From JBFHER01 sp041584055 (GTDB taxonomy: Bacteria > Bacteroidota > Bacteroidia > Bacteroidales > UBA5342): 13,272 nt of DNA. The stretch lies in the NCBI GenBank assembly GCA_041584055.1, contig JBFHER010000087.1, forward strand, positions 1-13,272, read 5' to 3'. The notes beneath the pieces were generated by a model. That model ran no database searches. It saw only the letters and a program-made list of their open reading frames with translations, and was not told where the DNA came from. The translations under genes and the position numbers were made by a program. Below, piece after piece: positions 7,211-13,272 of the stretch. Numbering within the stretch: position 1 is the stretch's first letter; the number at the start of each line of letters is the position of its first letter.

Positions 7211-7241
7211 TTTGATTTAAATTGATGTTTTGGCAATCAAA
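7211..7241 (+). terminator. Weak inverted repeat downstream of uxaC
   Basis: Perfect 7-base arms TTTGATT (7211-7217) and AATCAAA (7235-7241) flank a 17-nt loop, 23 nt after the uxaC stop. There is no U-run and the A/T-rich stem is weak, so termination is doubtful. It is noted because a possible promoter for eda follows. Confidence 0.25.
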
Positions 7242-7310
7242 TGGTGGATTGTATTTTGCCTTGCATGAAATTTATAAAATGGACAGAATACAATTCATTG
7301 CTTAAATCCT

Positions 7311-7318
7311 TATCTTTG
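7311..7318 (+). promoter_or_regulatory. Candidate -7 promoter box for eda
   Basis: TATCTTTG matches the Bacteroidota sigma-70-type -7 consensus TAnnTTTG exactly. It would place a transcript start near 7325 and give eda a leader of about 90 nt. No clear -33 TTTG is found at the usual distance upstream, so this is a candidate only. The 229-bp gap before eda is consistent with a separate promoter. Confidence 0.42.
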
Positions 7319-7328
7319 CAAAGAACTT

Positions 7329-7343
7329 GGGACAGGCTGTCTC
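7329..7343. promoter_or_regulatory. Operator-like dyad in the eda leader
   Basis: GGGACAG and CTGTCTC form 7-base arms around a single central G, with one mismatch that would be a G-U pair in RNA. A 1-nt loop is too tight for an RNA hairpin, so the symmetry is more consistent with a dimeric regulator binding DNA. It starts 11 bases after the candidate -7 box, about where transcription would begin. No regulator is identified. Confidence 0.25.
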
Positions 7344-7416
7344 CAAAGGATGAATTCTCTGCGGTTTAGTGGCATTTATCCTTACACTTTAACGATTACA
7401 TTTAACATAAATAATA

Positions 7417-8088
7417 ATGGCTAGATTTTCCAGATTAGAGGTTTACAACACAATGGTTGAAACCAAATTGGTTCCTTTGTTTTACAACAAGGACGTTGAG
7501 ATTTGTAAGAATGCTGTAAAAGCAGCTTACGATGGAGGTGCGCGTGTTTTTGAGTTTACAAACCGTGGCGATTTTGCACATGAAGTATTTGCAGAAGTCA
7601 ATAAATGGGCTGCGAAAGCCTGTCCCGAAATGATAATGGGAGTGGGGTCTGTTGTTGATCCTGCCACCGCAGCATTGTACATTCAGCTGGGTACAAATTT
7701 CATCGTTTCTCCATCCCTTAATCCGGATATGGCAAAGGTGTGTAATCGCCGAAAAATCGCGTGGTTGCCGGGATGTGGTACACTCTCTGAAATCAATGCT
7801 GCCGAAGAACTTGGTGTTGAAATTGCCAAGATCTTTCCAGGGAAAGAAACAGGCGGACCTGCGTTTATAAAAAATATTAAAGCACCTTGTCCCTGGACAA
7901 ACATCATGCCTTCAGGTGGTGTGTCGCCGGATAAAGAAAATTTGAAGGCCTGGTTTGATGCCGGCGCAACATGCGTTGGACTCGGTTCACAGCTCTTTCC
8001 TAAAGACGTCATTGCAGCTGGCAATTACGCCTATGTTACGGATAAAATGAAGGAGGCATTTGCAATCCTGAAAGAACTGGGCTTGTAG
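7417..8088 (+). CDS. eda: KDPG / 4-hydroxy-2-oxoglutarate aldolase
   Basis: Class I aldolase that cleaves KDPG to pyruvate and glyceraldehyde-3-phosphate, the last step of the uronate route encoded upstream. The 223-aa protein is a single TIM barrel of normal family length. FEFTNR (45-50) carries E46, the expected catalytic glutamate, and R50, the expected substrate-binding arginine. GVGSV (75-79), SP (98-99), LPGCGTLSE (117-125), AKIFPG with the Schiff-base lysine K138 (137-142), MPSGGV (164-169) and GLGS (188-191) follow in family order. The start is preceded by an A/T-rich leader without a Shine-Dalgarno sequence. It lies 229 bp after uxaC behind a possible promoter and ends 27 bp before a strong terminator, so it closes the cluster. 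KHG aldolase side activity is common in the family and cannot be judged here. Confidence 0.94.
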   Translation: MARFSRLEVYNTMVETKLVPLFYNKDVEICKNAVKAAYDGGARVFEFTNRGDFAHEVFAEVNKWAAKACPEMIMGVGSVVDPATAALYIQLGTNFIVSPSLNPDMAKVCNRRKIAWLPGCGTLSEINAAEELGVEIAKIFPGKETGGPAFIKNIKAPCPWTNIMPSGGVSPDKENLKAWFDAGATCVGLGSQLFPKDVIAAGNYAYVTDKMKEAFAILKELGL

Positions 8089-8115
8089 AAGAAACCTGTT
8101 TTTTAAACAATTCCC

Positions 8116-8151
8116 CGGGGTGTCACTTGCTGTGACATCCCGTTTTTTTTT
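8116..8151 (+). terminator. Intrinsic terminator after eda
   Basis: An 11-bp stem pairs 8116-8126 (CGGGGTGTCAC) with 8132-8142 (GTGACATCCCG), with one G-U pair and a 5-nt loop. A run of nine T follows at 8143-8151. This is a textbook rho-independent terminator for the + strand uronate cluster. Confidence 0.93.
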
Positions 8152-8211
8152 ATCACTTTTTTACGGATGGGAGATGTGTCCTTCAGTCCGATGTTGTAAA
8201 CAGGGCACAAC

Positions 8212-8245
8212 AAAAAAACTCCCGTCCAAACCATGAACGAGAGTT
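8212..8245 (-). terminator. Intrinsic terminator after fabH
   Basis: On the minus strand an 11-bp stem (8245-8235 with 8227-8217, two G-U pairs) encloses a 7-nt loop, and a T-run (complement of 8212-8218) overlaps its end. It lies 25 nt past the fabH stop and faces the eda terminator, keeping the two convergent units apart. Confidence 0.85.
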
Positions 8246-8270
8246 TTCGCTTTATCATTGTTGAATGAAT

Positions 8271-9269
8271 TTATTCTCCGTCGTAGGCCCACTTGAGAAA
8301 TCCTGCTCCCCATGTGAATCCGGCACCGAAAGTGGCCAAAATAATATTGTCGCCTTTCTTTAATTGCTTTTCCCAATCCCATAAACACAATGGGAGCGTT
8401 GCTGCAGTCGTGTTGCCGTAGCGATGGATGTTGATCATTACCTGTTCTTTTTTGATGCCCATGTGATGCGCTGTGGATTCAATGATGCGCATGTTTGCCT
8501 GATGGGGAATTAACCATGTCAGATCTTTTGCACCAATGTTATTTCGCTTCATCATGTTTAAAGAGACATCTGCCATTTTAGAGACTGCATGCTTAAATAC
8601 AGTTCGCCCATCCTGATAGATGTAGTGCTCTTTGTTGTCAACCGTTTCATGCGATGGTGGATGATAAGATCCGCCTCCTTTAAGATAGAGGTGATCAATG
8701 CCAACACCGTCAACATGCAAATCCGTATCAAGTAAACCGAATTCTTCTTCGGTTGGCTCTAACAATACGGCACCGGCGCCGTCACCAAAAATCGGACAGG
8801 TTGTCCTGTCTGTATAATCTACAATGGACGACATGGTATCTGCACCAACCAGAATAACCTTTTTATATGATCCGCTTTTGATAAAATTTGCGGCAGTGTC
8901 AATCCCGAAAAGGAAACCCGAACAGGCTGCAGAAAGATCAAATCCCCATGCGTTTGTCAAACCAACAGCGTCGATTACAATCGCTGCTGTGGATGGGAAT
9001 GCATGATCTGGACTAATCGTTGCGACAACAATCAGGTCAATTTCTTCTGCATTGACACCGGTTTTTTCAAGAAGGTTTTCAACTGCTTTAGATGCGAGGT
9101 ACGAGGTACCCCTTCCTTCATCCTTGATCAAATGTCTTTCTTTGATCCCGATTCGGGTCATAATCCATTCGTCAGATGTGTCTACCATCCGGCTTAATTC
9201 CTCGTTGGTTAAAATGTATTCGGGAATGAAACCTCCAACACCGGTAATCTTTGCGTTCACTTTGCTCAT
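8271..9269 (-). CDS. fabH: Beta-ketoacyl-ACP synthase III FabH
   Basis: Initiates type II fatty acid synthesis by condensing an acyl-CoA (acetyl-CoA or a branched starter) with malonyl-ACP in the cytoplasm. The 332-aa thiolase-fold protein has the full Cys-His-Asn triad: C116 in AACSGF (114-119), H256 in IPHQANMR (254-261) and N286 in YGNTTAA (284-290). Further signatures are TSDEWI (31-36), TRIGIKER (38-45), FGDGAGAVLL (161-170) and GAGFTWGA near the C-terminus. The start at 9269 gives MSKVNAKITGVGGFIPE, a normal N-terminus. The gene lies downstream of rpmF on the minus strand, 96 bp away. That gap contains a terminator and a second hairpin, so fabH is probably only partly coupled to rpmF. 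It ends at its own terminator. Confidence 0.97.
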   Translation of the reverse strand: MSKVNAKITGVGGFIPEYILTNEELSRMVDTSDEWIMTRIGIKERHLIKDEGRGTSYLASKAVENLLEKTGVNAEEIDLIVVATISPDHAFPSTAAIVIDAVGLTNAWGFDLSAACSGFLFGIDTAANFIKSGSYKKVILVGADTMSSIVDYTDRTTCPIFGDGAGAVLLEPTEEEFGLLDTDLHVDGVGIDHLYLKGGGSYHPPSHETVDNKEHYIYQDGRTVFKHAVSKMADVSLNMMKRNNIGAKDLTWLIPHQANMRIIESTAHHMGIKKEQVMINIHRYGNTTAATLPLCLWDWEKQLKKGDNIILATFGAGFTWGAGFLKWAYDGE

Positions 9270-9285
9270 ACAAGAATGTTATTTA

Positions 9286-9306
9286 GATCTGTTATAAGAA
9301 CAGATC
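9286..9306 (-). promoter_or_regulatory. Perfect palindromic hairpin in the fabH leader
   Basis: GATCTGTT (9286-9293) and AACAGATC (9299-9306) form perfect 8-base arms around 5 nt. It lies 16 bp upstream of the fabH start codon. It could be a DNA operator or an RNA hairpin acting on fabH translation. With no U-run after it on the minus strand, it is not a terminator. Confidence 0.4.
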
Positions 9307-9313
9307 CATGTTT

Positions 9314-9344
9314 AAAAAAAGACCCTATACAAATTGATAGGGTC
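9314..9344 (-). terminator. Terminator between rpmF and fabH
   Basis: On the minus strand GACCCTAT (9344-9337) pairs perfectly with ATAGGGTC (9328-9321) around an 8-nt loop and is followed at once by seven T (complement of 9314-9320). It lies 21 nt after the rpmF stop. It would end or attenuate the DUF177-rpmF transcript before fabH. Confidence 0.85.
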
Positions 9345-9365
9345 ATTAATTATCCATTAAAGTGA

Positions 9366-9548
9366 TTAAGCTTCTACAGATTCAACAGCTAATTTGCCGC
9401 GATAGTAGCCACATTCGCCACACACTGTATGATACTTGTAGGTTGCACCACAGTTTGAGCATACCGCCAATGTAGGAAGTGCTGCTTTGTCGTGGGTTCT
9501 TCTCTTGTCTCGTCTTGTTTTCGAAATCTTTCGTTTTGGATGTGCCAT
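9366..9548 (-). CDS. rpmF: 50S ribosomal protein L32
   Basis: Small basic protein of the large ribosomal subunit, 60 aa. The N-terminus MAHPKRKISKTRRDKRR is the standard Bacteroidota L32 start, and THDKA follows. A zinc-ribbon arrangement is present with C30/C33 and C43/C46 (CSNC and CGEC), so this is the zinc-binding form. It follows the DUF177 gene by only 20 bp, the usual pairing across bacteria, and is separated from fabH by a terminator. Confidence 0.98.
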   Translation of the reverse strand: MAHPKRKISKTRRDKRRTHDKAALPTLAVCSNCGATYKYHTVCGECGYYRGKLAVESVEA

Positions 9549-9568
9549 CGTTCCAAAAATTAATTTAG

Positions 9569-10081
9569 TTAATTATTTAATAAATCCTTTAAAGCATCCC
9601 ATCTGGGATCCGTTTTGTCTTCGCTATGAGGATCAAGATTAGCAATTCTTTTTGTCATTTCAGAATTGCACTGGCCTTTAGGATGAACTTTTTTTATAGG
9701 AATACTGAGTTTAATAAACTCAAGAATTAAGGATGAGCAATCAAAAATCCCTTCATTTTCAGGAATGATTAATACTTCATCATCTATTTCTTCGTAGTCC
9801 GCTCCATATTTCACAAACAATTTTGCCGTATGTGATATGAATAATTCAACGTCATCCAGACACCGATCACATGCTTCAACAACTGATCCGCTAATCGCAA
9901 AATCAAACTCAAATAAGTTTACACTTTTCTTTAGTTTAATCCTGACATCAATTGCTTTGCAATGAATCTCATCCTCTCCAAATGCATCAAAGAACGCCGG
10001 GCCTATCTCATATTGAAATTCATGCTGACCCTCTTTTAAGCCTTTGATAGGGATTATATATTCTGTTATTTTCTTCATCAA
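9569..10081 (-). CDS. DUF177 / YceD family protein
   Basis: A 170-aa member of the DUF177 (YceD) family, whose genes lie next to rpmF in most bacteria. Work on homologues links the family to 23S rRNA or ribosome maturation, but the exact role here is not known. Visible marks are CDRC (71-74) with the following LDDVEL, the acidic middle (YEEIDDE, 97-103), the segment DCSSLILEFIKLSIPIKKVH (114-133), C138 in GQC and the C-terminal DPRWDALKDL (158-167). C71, C74 and C138 could form a metal site, but that is inference. Two ATG codons stand in tandem at the start (10081 and 10078) and either could be used. It is the first gene of the minus-strand block, with two possible -7 boxes just upstream. Confidence 0.92.
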   Translation of the reverse strand: MMKKITEYIIPIKGLKEGQHEFQYEIGPAFFDAFGEDEIHCKAIDVRIKLKKSVNLFEFDFAISGSVVEACDRCLDDVELFISHTAKLFVKYGADYEEIDDEVLIIPENEGIFDCSSLILEFIKLSIPIKKVHPKGQCNSEMTKRIANLDPHSEDKTDPRWDALKDLLNN

Positions 10082-10101
10082 CCCCTACTTTAAAAACCCT
10101 G

Positions 10102-10109
10102 CAAAATTA
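10102..10109 (-). promoter_or_regulatory. Candidate -7 box for DUF177-rpmF
   Basis: On the minus strand this reads TAATTTTG, an exact match to TAnnTTTG, 20 nt upstream of the DUF177 start. The nearest TTTG upstream (complement of 10125-10128) is 15 nt away, shorter than the usual 19 or so. The transcript would have a very short leader. Confidence 0.4.
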
Positions 10110-10124
10110 TAAAAATAAAAGATA

Positions 10125-10132
10125 CAAAAGTA
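10125..10132 (-). promoter_or_regulatory. Second candidate -7 box for DUF177-rpmF
   Basis: On the minus strand this reads TACTTTTG, also an exact match to TAnnTTTG, 43 nt upstream of the DUF177 start. It would give a leader of about 35 nt, more usual than that of the nearer box. No -33 TTTG at the proper distance is visible. Confidence 0.35.
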
Positions 10133-10367
10133 AAAAATATGGCTTTTTCGGGGTTTTTATTTGTCCGGGAAGCATTGTCAAAATTTTATGCACTTGAAAT
10201 ATGTTTGTAATGAGCTGTAATACAGTAAGGTGTGTCGCACATGTTTTTTGAGCTTATGCAGAAATCTACGGATTTCATTTTGCTGCCCATGGCAAGAACC
10301 TGATTTTTTTAAAAATAGGGGCATTTACCCATGGGATAAAAACTATTTTTTTTTATAAATTGTATGC

Positions 10368-10385
10368 ACATTGTCAAAACAATGT
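10368..10385. repeat. Perfect inverted repeat in divergent region
   Basis: ACATTGT (10368-10374) and ACAATGT (10379-10385) are perfect 7-base arms around CAAA. It lies 113 bp before the start of the next + strand gene, with a T-run upstream and no T-run after it. It may be an operator for a dimeric regulator. Its core TTGT/ACAA is vaguely like CRP/FNR-family sites, which is too weak for an assignment. Confidence 0.35.
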
Positions 10386-10498
10386 TGCCTTATACCAAAC
10401 CATAATCAATTGCATGTCAGGGATTGAGTTCTATGCTGATGATTTATTTCATTCGGTATGAGGCATCGCATTAATTACTCATTAAATCGTATGACGTT

Positions 10499-11287
10499 AT
10501 GAAAAAACAGTTAGCTTTAATTTTATTCCTTGTGGTTGCCATTGGCATGGGAGCTACAAATCACAATCCAAATACCTGGATTAACGAAATTCATTACGAC
10601 AATGACGGCGGCGATGTTGGCGAAGCCGTGGAAATTGTGGTTGAAAATGCAGATCAGTTTGATCTTTCGCTCCTGCGCCTTGATTTGTACAACGGAAGTA
10701 GCGGAGAAGTCTATAAATCATACACATTAAAAGACTCTGTGCCCTGTGGGCAGGAAGGCAACTTTTCGTTTTATGTCTTGAATATTTCCGGCATCCAGAA
10801 CGGTGCACCGGATGGATTTGCGCTCTCCTATGAAGAGCATCTGCTTCAGTTTATAAGCTACGAAGGAGAATGTGAAGCCACCGACGGAGTTGCAAACGGA
10901 ATCACCTCGGTTGACATTGGCGTAGAAGAGGGGAGTTCAACAGAGATAGGTCAATCCCTTCAGTTGGCGGGCAACGGAACAACTTATGCCGATTTTACAT
11001 GGCAGGAACCGGCAGCGGAAACCTATTGTGGTTTAAATGCCGGACAAACCTTTGGCGTAGAAACCGTTGCAGAGAAAGTCAAAATGACACCTGTCGTTTG
11101 GCTGGGACCTGACAAGATGCTGAACCTGCGTGTAAAGGCAGTTCAATATGTGAAAGTATATGATATCTCCGGACGACTCGTATACGCCTCACGGCTGAAG
11201 GCGGGAACAAACAGCATCAAACTTAAGCAGCAGGGCATTTACATCGTTAAAACAGATGACTGGGTGCAAAAGGTGATGCTCAGATAA
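10499..11287 (+). CDS. Secreted lamin-tail-domain-like protein with type IX sorting domain
   Basis: A 262-aa exported protein of unknown job. Residues 1-20 form a signal peptide: KK, then a hydrophobic core LALILFLVVAIGMG, with cleavage probably near AT/N. Residues 27-188 resemble the lamin-tail-like domain found at the ends of secreted bacterial nucleases and phosphatases. Landmarks are WINEIHYDNDGGDVGEAVEI (27-46), LYNG (63-66), NGAPDGFALSY (101-111), QFISYEG (117-123), NGITSVDIGV (133-142), GQSLQL (151-156) and FTW (166-168). C83, C125 and C177 are present. Residues 195-262 form a Por-secretion C-terminal sorting domain with VKVYDISGRLV (218-228) and GIYIVK (246-251), ending KVMLR. By family knowledge the protein crosses the inner membrane by Sec, then the outer membrane by the type IX system with loss of the sorting domain, and may stay on the surface. 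No catalytic domain is present, so an adhesive or binding role is more likely than enzymatic. A terminator follows. Confidence 0.85.
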   Translation: MKKQLALILFLVVAIGMGATNHNPNTWINEIHYDNDGGDVGEAVEIVVENADQFDLSLLRLDLYNGSSGEVYKSYTLKDSVPCGQEGNFSFYVLNISGIQNGAPDGFALSYEEHLLQFISYEGECEATDGVANGITSVDIGVEEGSSTEIGQSLQLAGNGTTYADFTWQEPAAETYCGLNAGQTFGVETVAEKVKMTPVVWLGPDKMLNLRVKAVQYVKVYDISGRLVYASRLKAGTNSIKLKQQGIYIVKTDDWVQKVMLR

Positions 11288-11308
11288 CGGACAGATAACT
11301 CAATCCCG

Positions 11309-11345
11309 AAAGCTCTCCATAATTCGCAATGGGGAGCTTTTTTTT
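11309..11345 (+). terminator. Intrinsic terminator after the lamin-tail-like gene
   Basis: A 12-bp stem pairs 11309-11320 (AAAGCTCTCCAT) with 11329-11340 (ATGGGGAGCTTT), with one G-U pair and an 8-nt loop. It runs into eight T at 11338-11345. It lies 21 nt past the stop codon and separates the two type IX cargo genes into different transcripts. Confidence 0.9.
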
Positions 11346-11667
11346 AACAAATAAACCATTCCAATGTAACAGATTTGTAGTACCTTGTGTGCATCTTTGA
11401 CAGGCATAACCAAAATCTGAAAATGAGGAAGCTCGTCCATGATACCGGCGTGGTTTTGAGGCGTTATTCGTCACACCGTGGTGAGTACGATTATTTAAAG
11501 TAGCGATTTGTGAGAATGGGTGTTTGTGCTTGCTTTGTGGCACAAAAATTGTAGTGATTTTATTCTTGCAGTTTGAATTAACAAAATTCATTCTTGCGCG
11601 TTATAAGGATGTACATATCTATGAGGAAACACATTAAACTTAAATATTAACATTTAACAATTAAATT
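11346..11667. other. Intergenic region between two type IX cargo genes, 322 bp
   Basis: I see no gene I would call here. A reverse-strand open frame crosses it but has no recognisable product and overlaps the terminator. A palindrome TTTGTG-G-CACAAA lies at 11534-11546. TATTCTTG at 11561-11568 is one base off the -7 consensus TAnnTTTG, with a TTTG 23 nt upstream, and could be the promoter of the next gene with a leader of roughly 95 nt. The last 35 bp before the start are very A/T-rich, as is usual in this phylum. Confidence 0.5.
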
Positions 11668-13242
11668 ATGAAGCGAATTTTTACATTAATGATTGCATTG
11701 TCCTTTATCGGATTGATGTCTGGTCAAAACGTTCTTCTTAACGGAGATTTTGAAAGTTGGGATGATGCTAATACTCCTACAAGCTGGACACATATAGAAA
11801 GTATTACAAAAGACTCTCTTGAAGTTCATACAGCAGGCGGTTATTCTGCTAAGCATGTAAGCACAGGTTCAACAACGGATTTTGGACAGTTAATAACCGG
11901 AATTATTCCGGGAAGACAGTACAAATTAGAAATTTGGTATAAAGTTACTGGTGGTGATGAAACAGATGCACGTTTGTGGAGTAAATGGTCAACAGATAAC
12001 ACTTATGACAATGAAACAGATAAGGTTGCATTGCAAGGTCCTGGAGGTGGATCAAGTGATTATTTAAATAATAATGGAGGTGTTTGGTCGACCTATTCAA
12101 CAACTGTGACAGCACCCGCAGAAGCAAATGAATTTTACTTCGAAGTACGTGTTTATGGCAGTGCCATAACATATTGGGACGATTTTTCTTTCACTTTGCA
12201 AGAGCAAGCTGGAAATTTAAAACCAATAATATCTGATATTGCTACATCACCCATGGATATTACTTCAACTACTGATATAACAATATCGGCTACGATCGTT
12301 GATACCGATGGGACGATTACAACTGCAGGTCTTAATTGGGGTACCGAATCTGGTGTTCTTGCAAATCAAGTGTTGATGGTTAAAGGGGAGGGCGATACCT
12401 ATGCAGTGACAATTCCTGCTCAAGCAAACGGAACTACCATTTATTATACGATTGGAGCTGCGGATGATTTGTCTGATTATACACTTTCTACCGAAAAGTC
12501 TTTTATGGTGAAAGATGCTCAGACAGCAACATTGCCATATGTACAAGGGTTTGATGCCGATATGGGTGATTTCTATGCTTTCAGTGCTTCCGGAGCAACT
12601 AAGTCGTGGAGGCAAAGTATTTATAATGAAGATGGATACATGGGCATGAATGGTTATGGCAGTGGCGATCTTGAGAAAGATTATTTGATAACCCCCGGCT
12701 TTGATCTAAGTGGAACCTCGAATGAAATTCTTTCCTATAAGACCTGGAGAAAGTATGGATCGGATGATGCGGATAATTATTTGAAATTATTTTATTCTAC
12801 AGATTACGCTGGATTAGGTGATCCTGCTGCAGCAACATGGACTGAAATAGCAACGGCAACTTTTGCAGTAGATGCAGAAAGCTGGACTGAAACCGTTGAT
12901 CTAGATGTTTCAATGGCAGAAGGAACGAATGTGCATTTTGCCTTTATTTATAATTATAATTCAGGTAGTTATGTGTTTTGGGAGATTGATGCAGTTGAGT
13001 TGAAAGAGGGAACAGCCACCACCATTGCTCCAAAAGAAGTGAAAGCGCTTTCAATCTTCGCATATGGTAGAACGCTTGTAATAAATTCAGATCAAAACTC
13101 ACGAGCTACTGTTTACAACTTGGCAGGCCAGCTTGTTAAAGAAATGAACATCGAGACCGGTAGAAATGAGTTTTCTATCAATCGTGGTGGTATATACATT
13201 GTAAAAGTAAACAACACAATTGAAAAGGTTGTTTTAAGATAG
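11668..13242 (+). CDS. Secreted multidomain protein with type IX sorting domain
   Basis: A 524-aa exported protein without a recognisable enzyme domain. Residues 1-20 are a signal peptide (MKRIFTLMIALSFIGLMSGQ). Residues 21-178 look like a carbohydrate-binding jelly roll: LLNGDFESWDD (23-33), a Trp at 40, YSAKHVS (59-65), GRQYKLEIWYKV (82-93), and a closing YWDDFSF (169-175). Residues 184-283 look Ig- or FN3-like (IISDIATSPMDI, then NGTTIYYTIGAAD). Residues 288-446 resemble a choice-of-anchor-J domain, with LPYVQGFD (289-296), DYLITPGFDLSG (338-349), LSYKTWRKYG and a closing VFWEIDAVEL. Residues 455-524 form the type IX C-terminal sorting domain, with TVYNLAGQLV (481-490) and GGIYIVKV (507-514), ending KVVLR. 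It is probably surface-exposed, and binding to glycans or matrix is a reasonable inference. The gene is complete; 30 bp of flank remain, with no terminator seen. Confidence 0.85.
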   Translation: MKRIFTLMIALSFIGLMSGQNVLLNGDFESWDDANTPTSWTHIESITKDSLEVHTAGGYSAKHVSTGSTTDFGQLITGIIPGRQYKLEIWYKVTGGDETDARLWSKWSTDNTYDNETDKVALQGPGGGSSDYLNNNGGVWSTYSTTVTAPAEANEFYFEVRVYGSAITYWDDFSFTLQEQAGNLKPIISDIATSPMDITSTTDITISATIVDTDGTITTAGLNWGTESGVLANQVLMVKGEGDTYAVTIPAQANGTTIYYTIGAADDLSDYTLSTEKSFMVKDAQTATLPYVQGFDADMGDFYAFSASGATKSWRQSIYNEDGYMGMNGYGSGDLEKDYLITPGFDLSGTSNEILSYKTWRKYGSDDADNYLKLFYSTDYAGLGDPAAATWTEIATATFAVDAESWTETVDLDVSMAEGTNVHFAFIYNYNSGSYVFWEIDAVELKEGTATTIAPKEVKALSIFAYGRTLVINSDQNSRATVYNLAGQLVKEMNIETGRNEFSINRGGIYIVKVNNTIEKVVLR

Positions 13243-13272
13243 TTTAGTTTGTATCTTTTGTATTAAAGCCCG

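Larger units (their letters stand above)
10082..10498. other. Divergent intergenic region, 417 bp, no gene
   Basis: The gap lies between the DUF177 gene (leftward) and a secreted lamin-tail-like protein gene (rightward). I see no coding frame worth calling. Besides the two minus-strand -7 candidates it holds TATGTTTG at 10200-10207, an exact + strand -7 match with an imperfect ATTG 22 nt upstream, but nearly 300 bp from the next start. It also has a T-run near 10346-10354, a perfect inverted repeat at 10368-10385, and two CCCATGG-type strings at 10287-10293 and 10328-10335. The rightward promoter cannot be fixed from sequence alone. Confidence 0.6.

Noticed and set aside
8101..8270. Small gene or RNA between the convergent eda and fabH genes
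   Set aside because: The gap is explained by two facing terminators, and no open frame or further structure stands out.
11280..11591. Reverse-strand open frame of 103 residues in the gap before the last gene
   Set aside because: It runs through the intrinsic terminator of the preceding gene, has no family features and no plausible start context.

Overview
The window looks like chromosomal DNA of a member of the Bacteroidota, probably a Bacteroidales/Marinilabiliales-type organism. Three things point there. Two genes end in the Por-type (type IX secretion) C-terminal sorting domain. The DUF177-rpmF-fabH block has its usual form. Starts lack Shine-Dalgarno sequences and follow A/T-rich leaders, with several candidate -7 boxes of the Bacteroidota form TAnnTTTG. 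No phage, insertion sequence, CRISPR array, tRNA or rRNA is visible.

Region 1 (about 212-8151, + strand) is a hexuronate/aldonate catabolic cluster: uxuA (mannonate dehydratase), kdgK (KDG kinase), a LarA-superfamily protein (nickel-pincer-type racemase/epimerase fold), gnd (6-phosphogluconate dehydrogenase), uxaC (glucuronate isomerase) and eda (KDPG aldolase), closed by a strong terminator. Together with a fructuronate reductase, which is not in the window, these would take glucuronate through fructuronate, mannonate, KDG and KDPG to pyruvate and glyceraldehyde-3-phosphate. The LarA-like protein keeps the His/Lys/His spacing of the LarA active site. Between uxuA, kdgK and gnd it is a good candidate for a mannonate/gluconate 2-epimerase that would join the uronate route to gluconate and the oxidative pentose phosphate pathway. 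This is the main functional idea in the window, and it is an inference.

The cluster is interrupted by an unusual repeat. Between gnd and uxaC lies an array of 40 heptanucleotides (consensus CTTGATW) in unbroken register over 280 bp, running almost into the uxaC start. A short, decayed relative of eight units lies between uxuA and kdgK. In both places the first heptamer is also the 3' arm of a hairpin just downstream of the preceding stop codon. That suggests a common way of arising.

Region 2 (8212-10132, - strand) is a housekeeping block convergent with the uronate cluster: a DUF177/YceD protein, ribosomal protein L32 (rpmF) and beta-ketoacyl-ACP synthase III (fabH). It has one terminator between rpmF and fabH and another after fabH.

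Region 3 (10133-13272, + strand) holds a 417-bp divergent intergenic region and two secreted proteins with signal peptides and type IX sorting domains. One carries a lamin-tail-like domain. The other carries a carbohydrate-binding-like domain, an Ig-like domain and a choice-of-anchor-J-like domain. Neither shows a recognisable catalytic domain.
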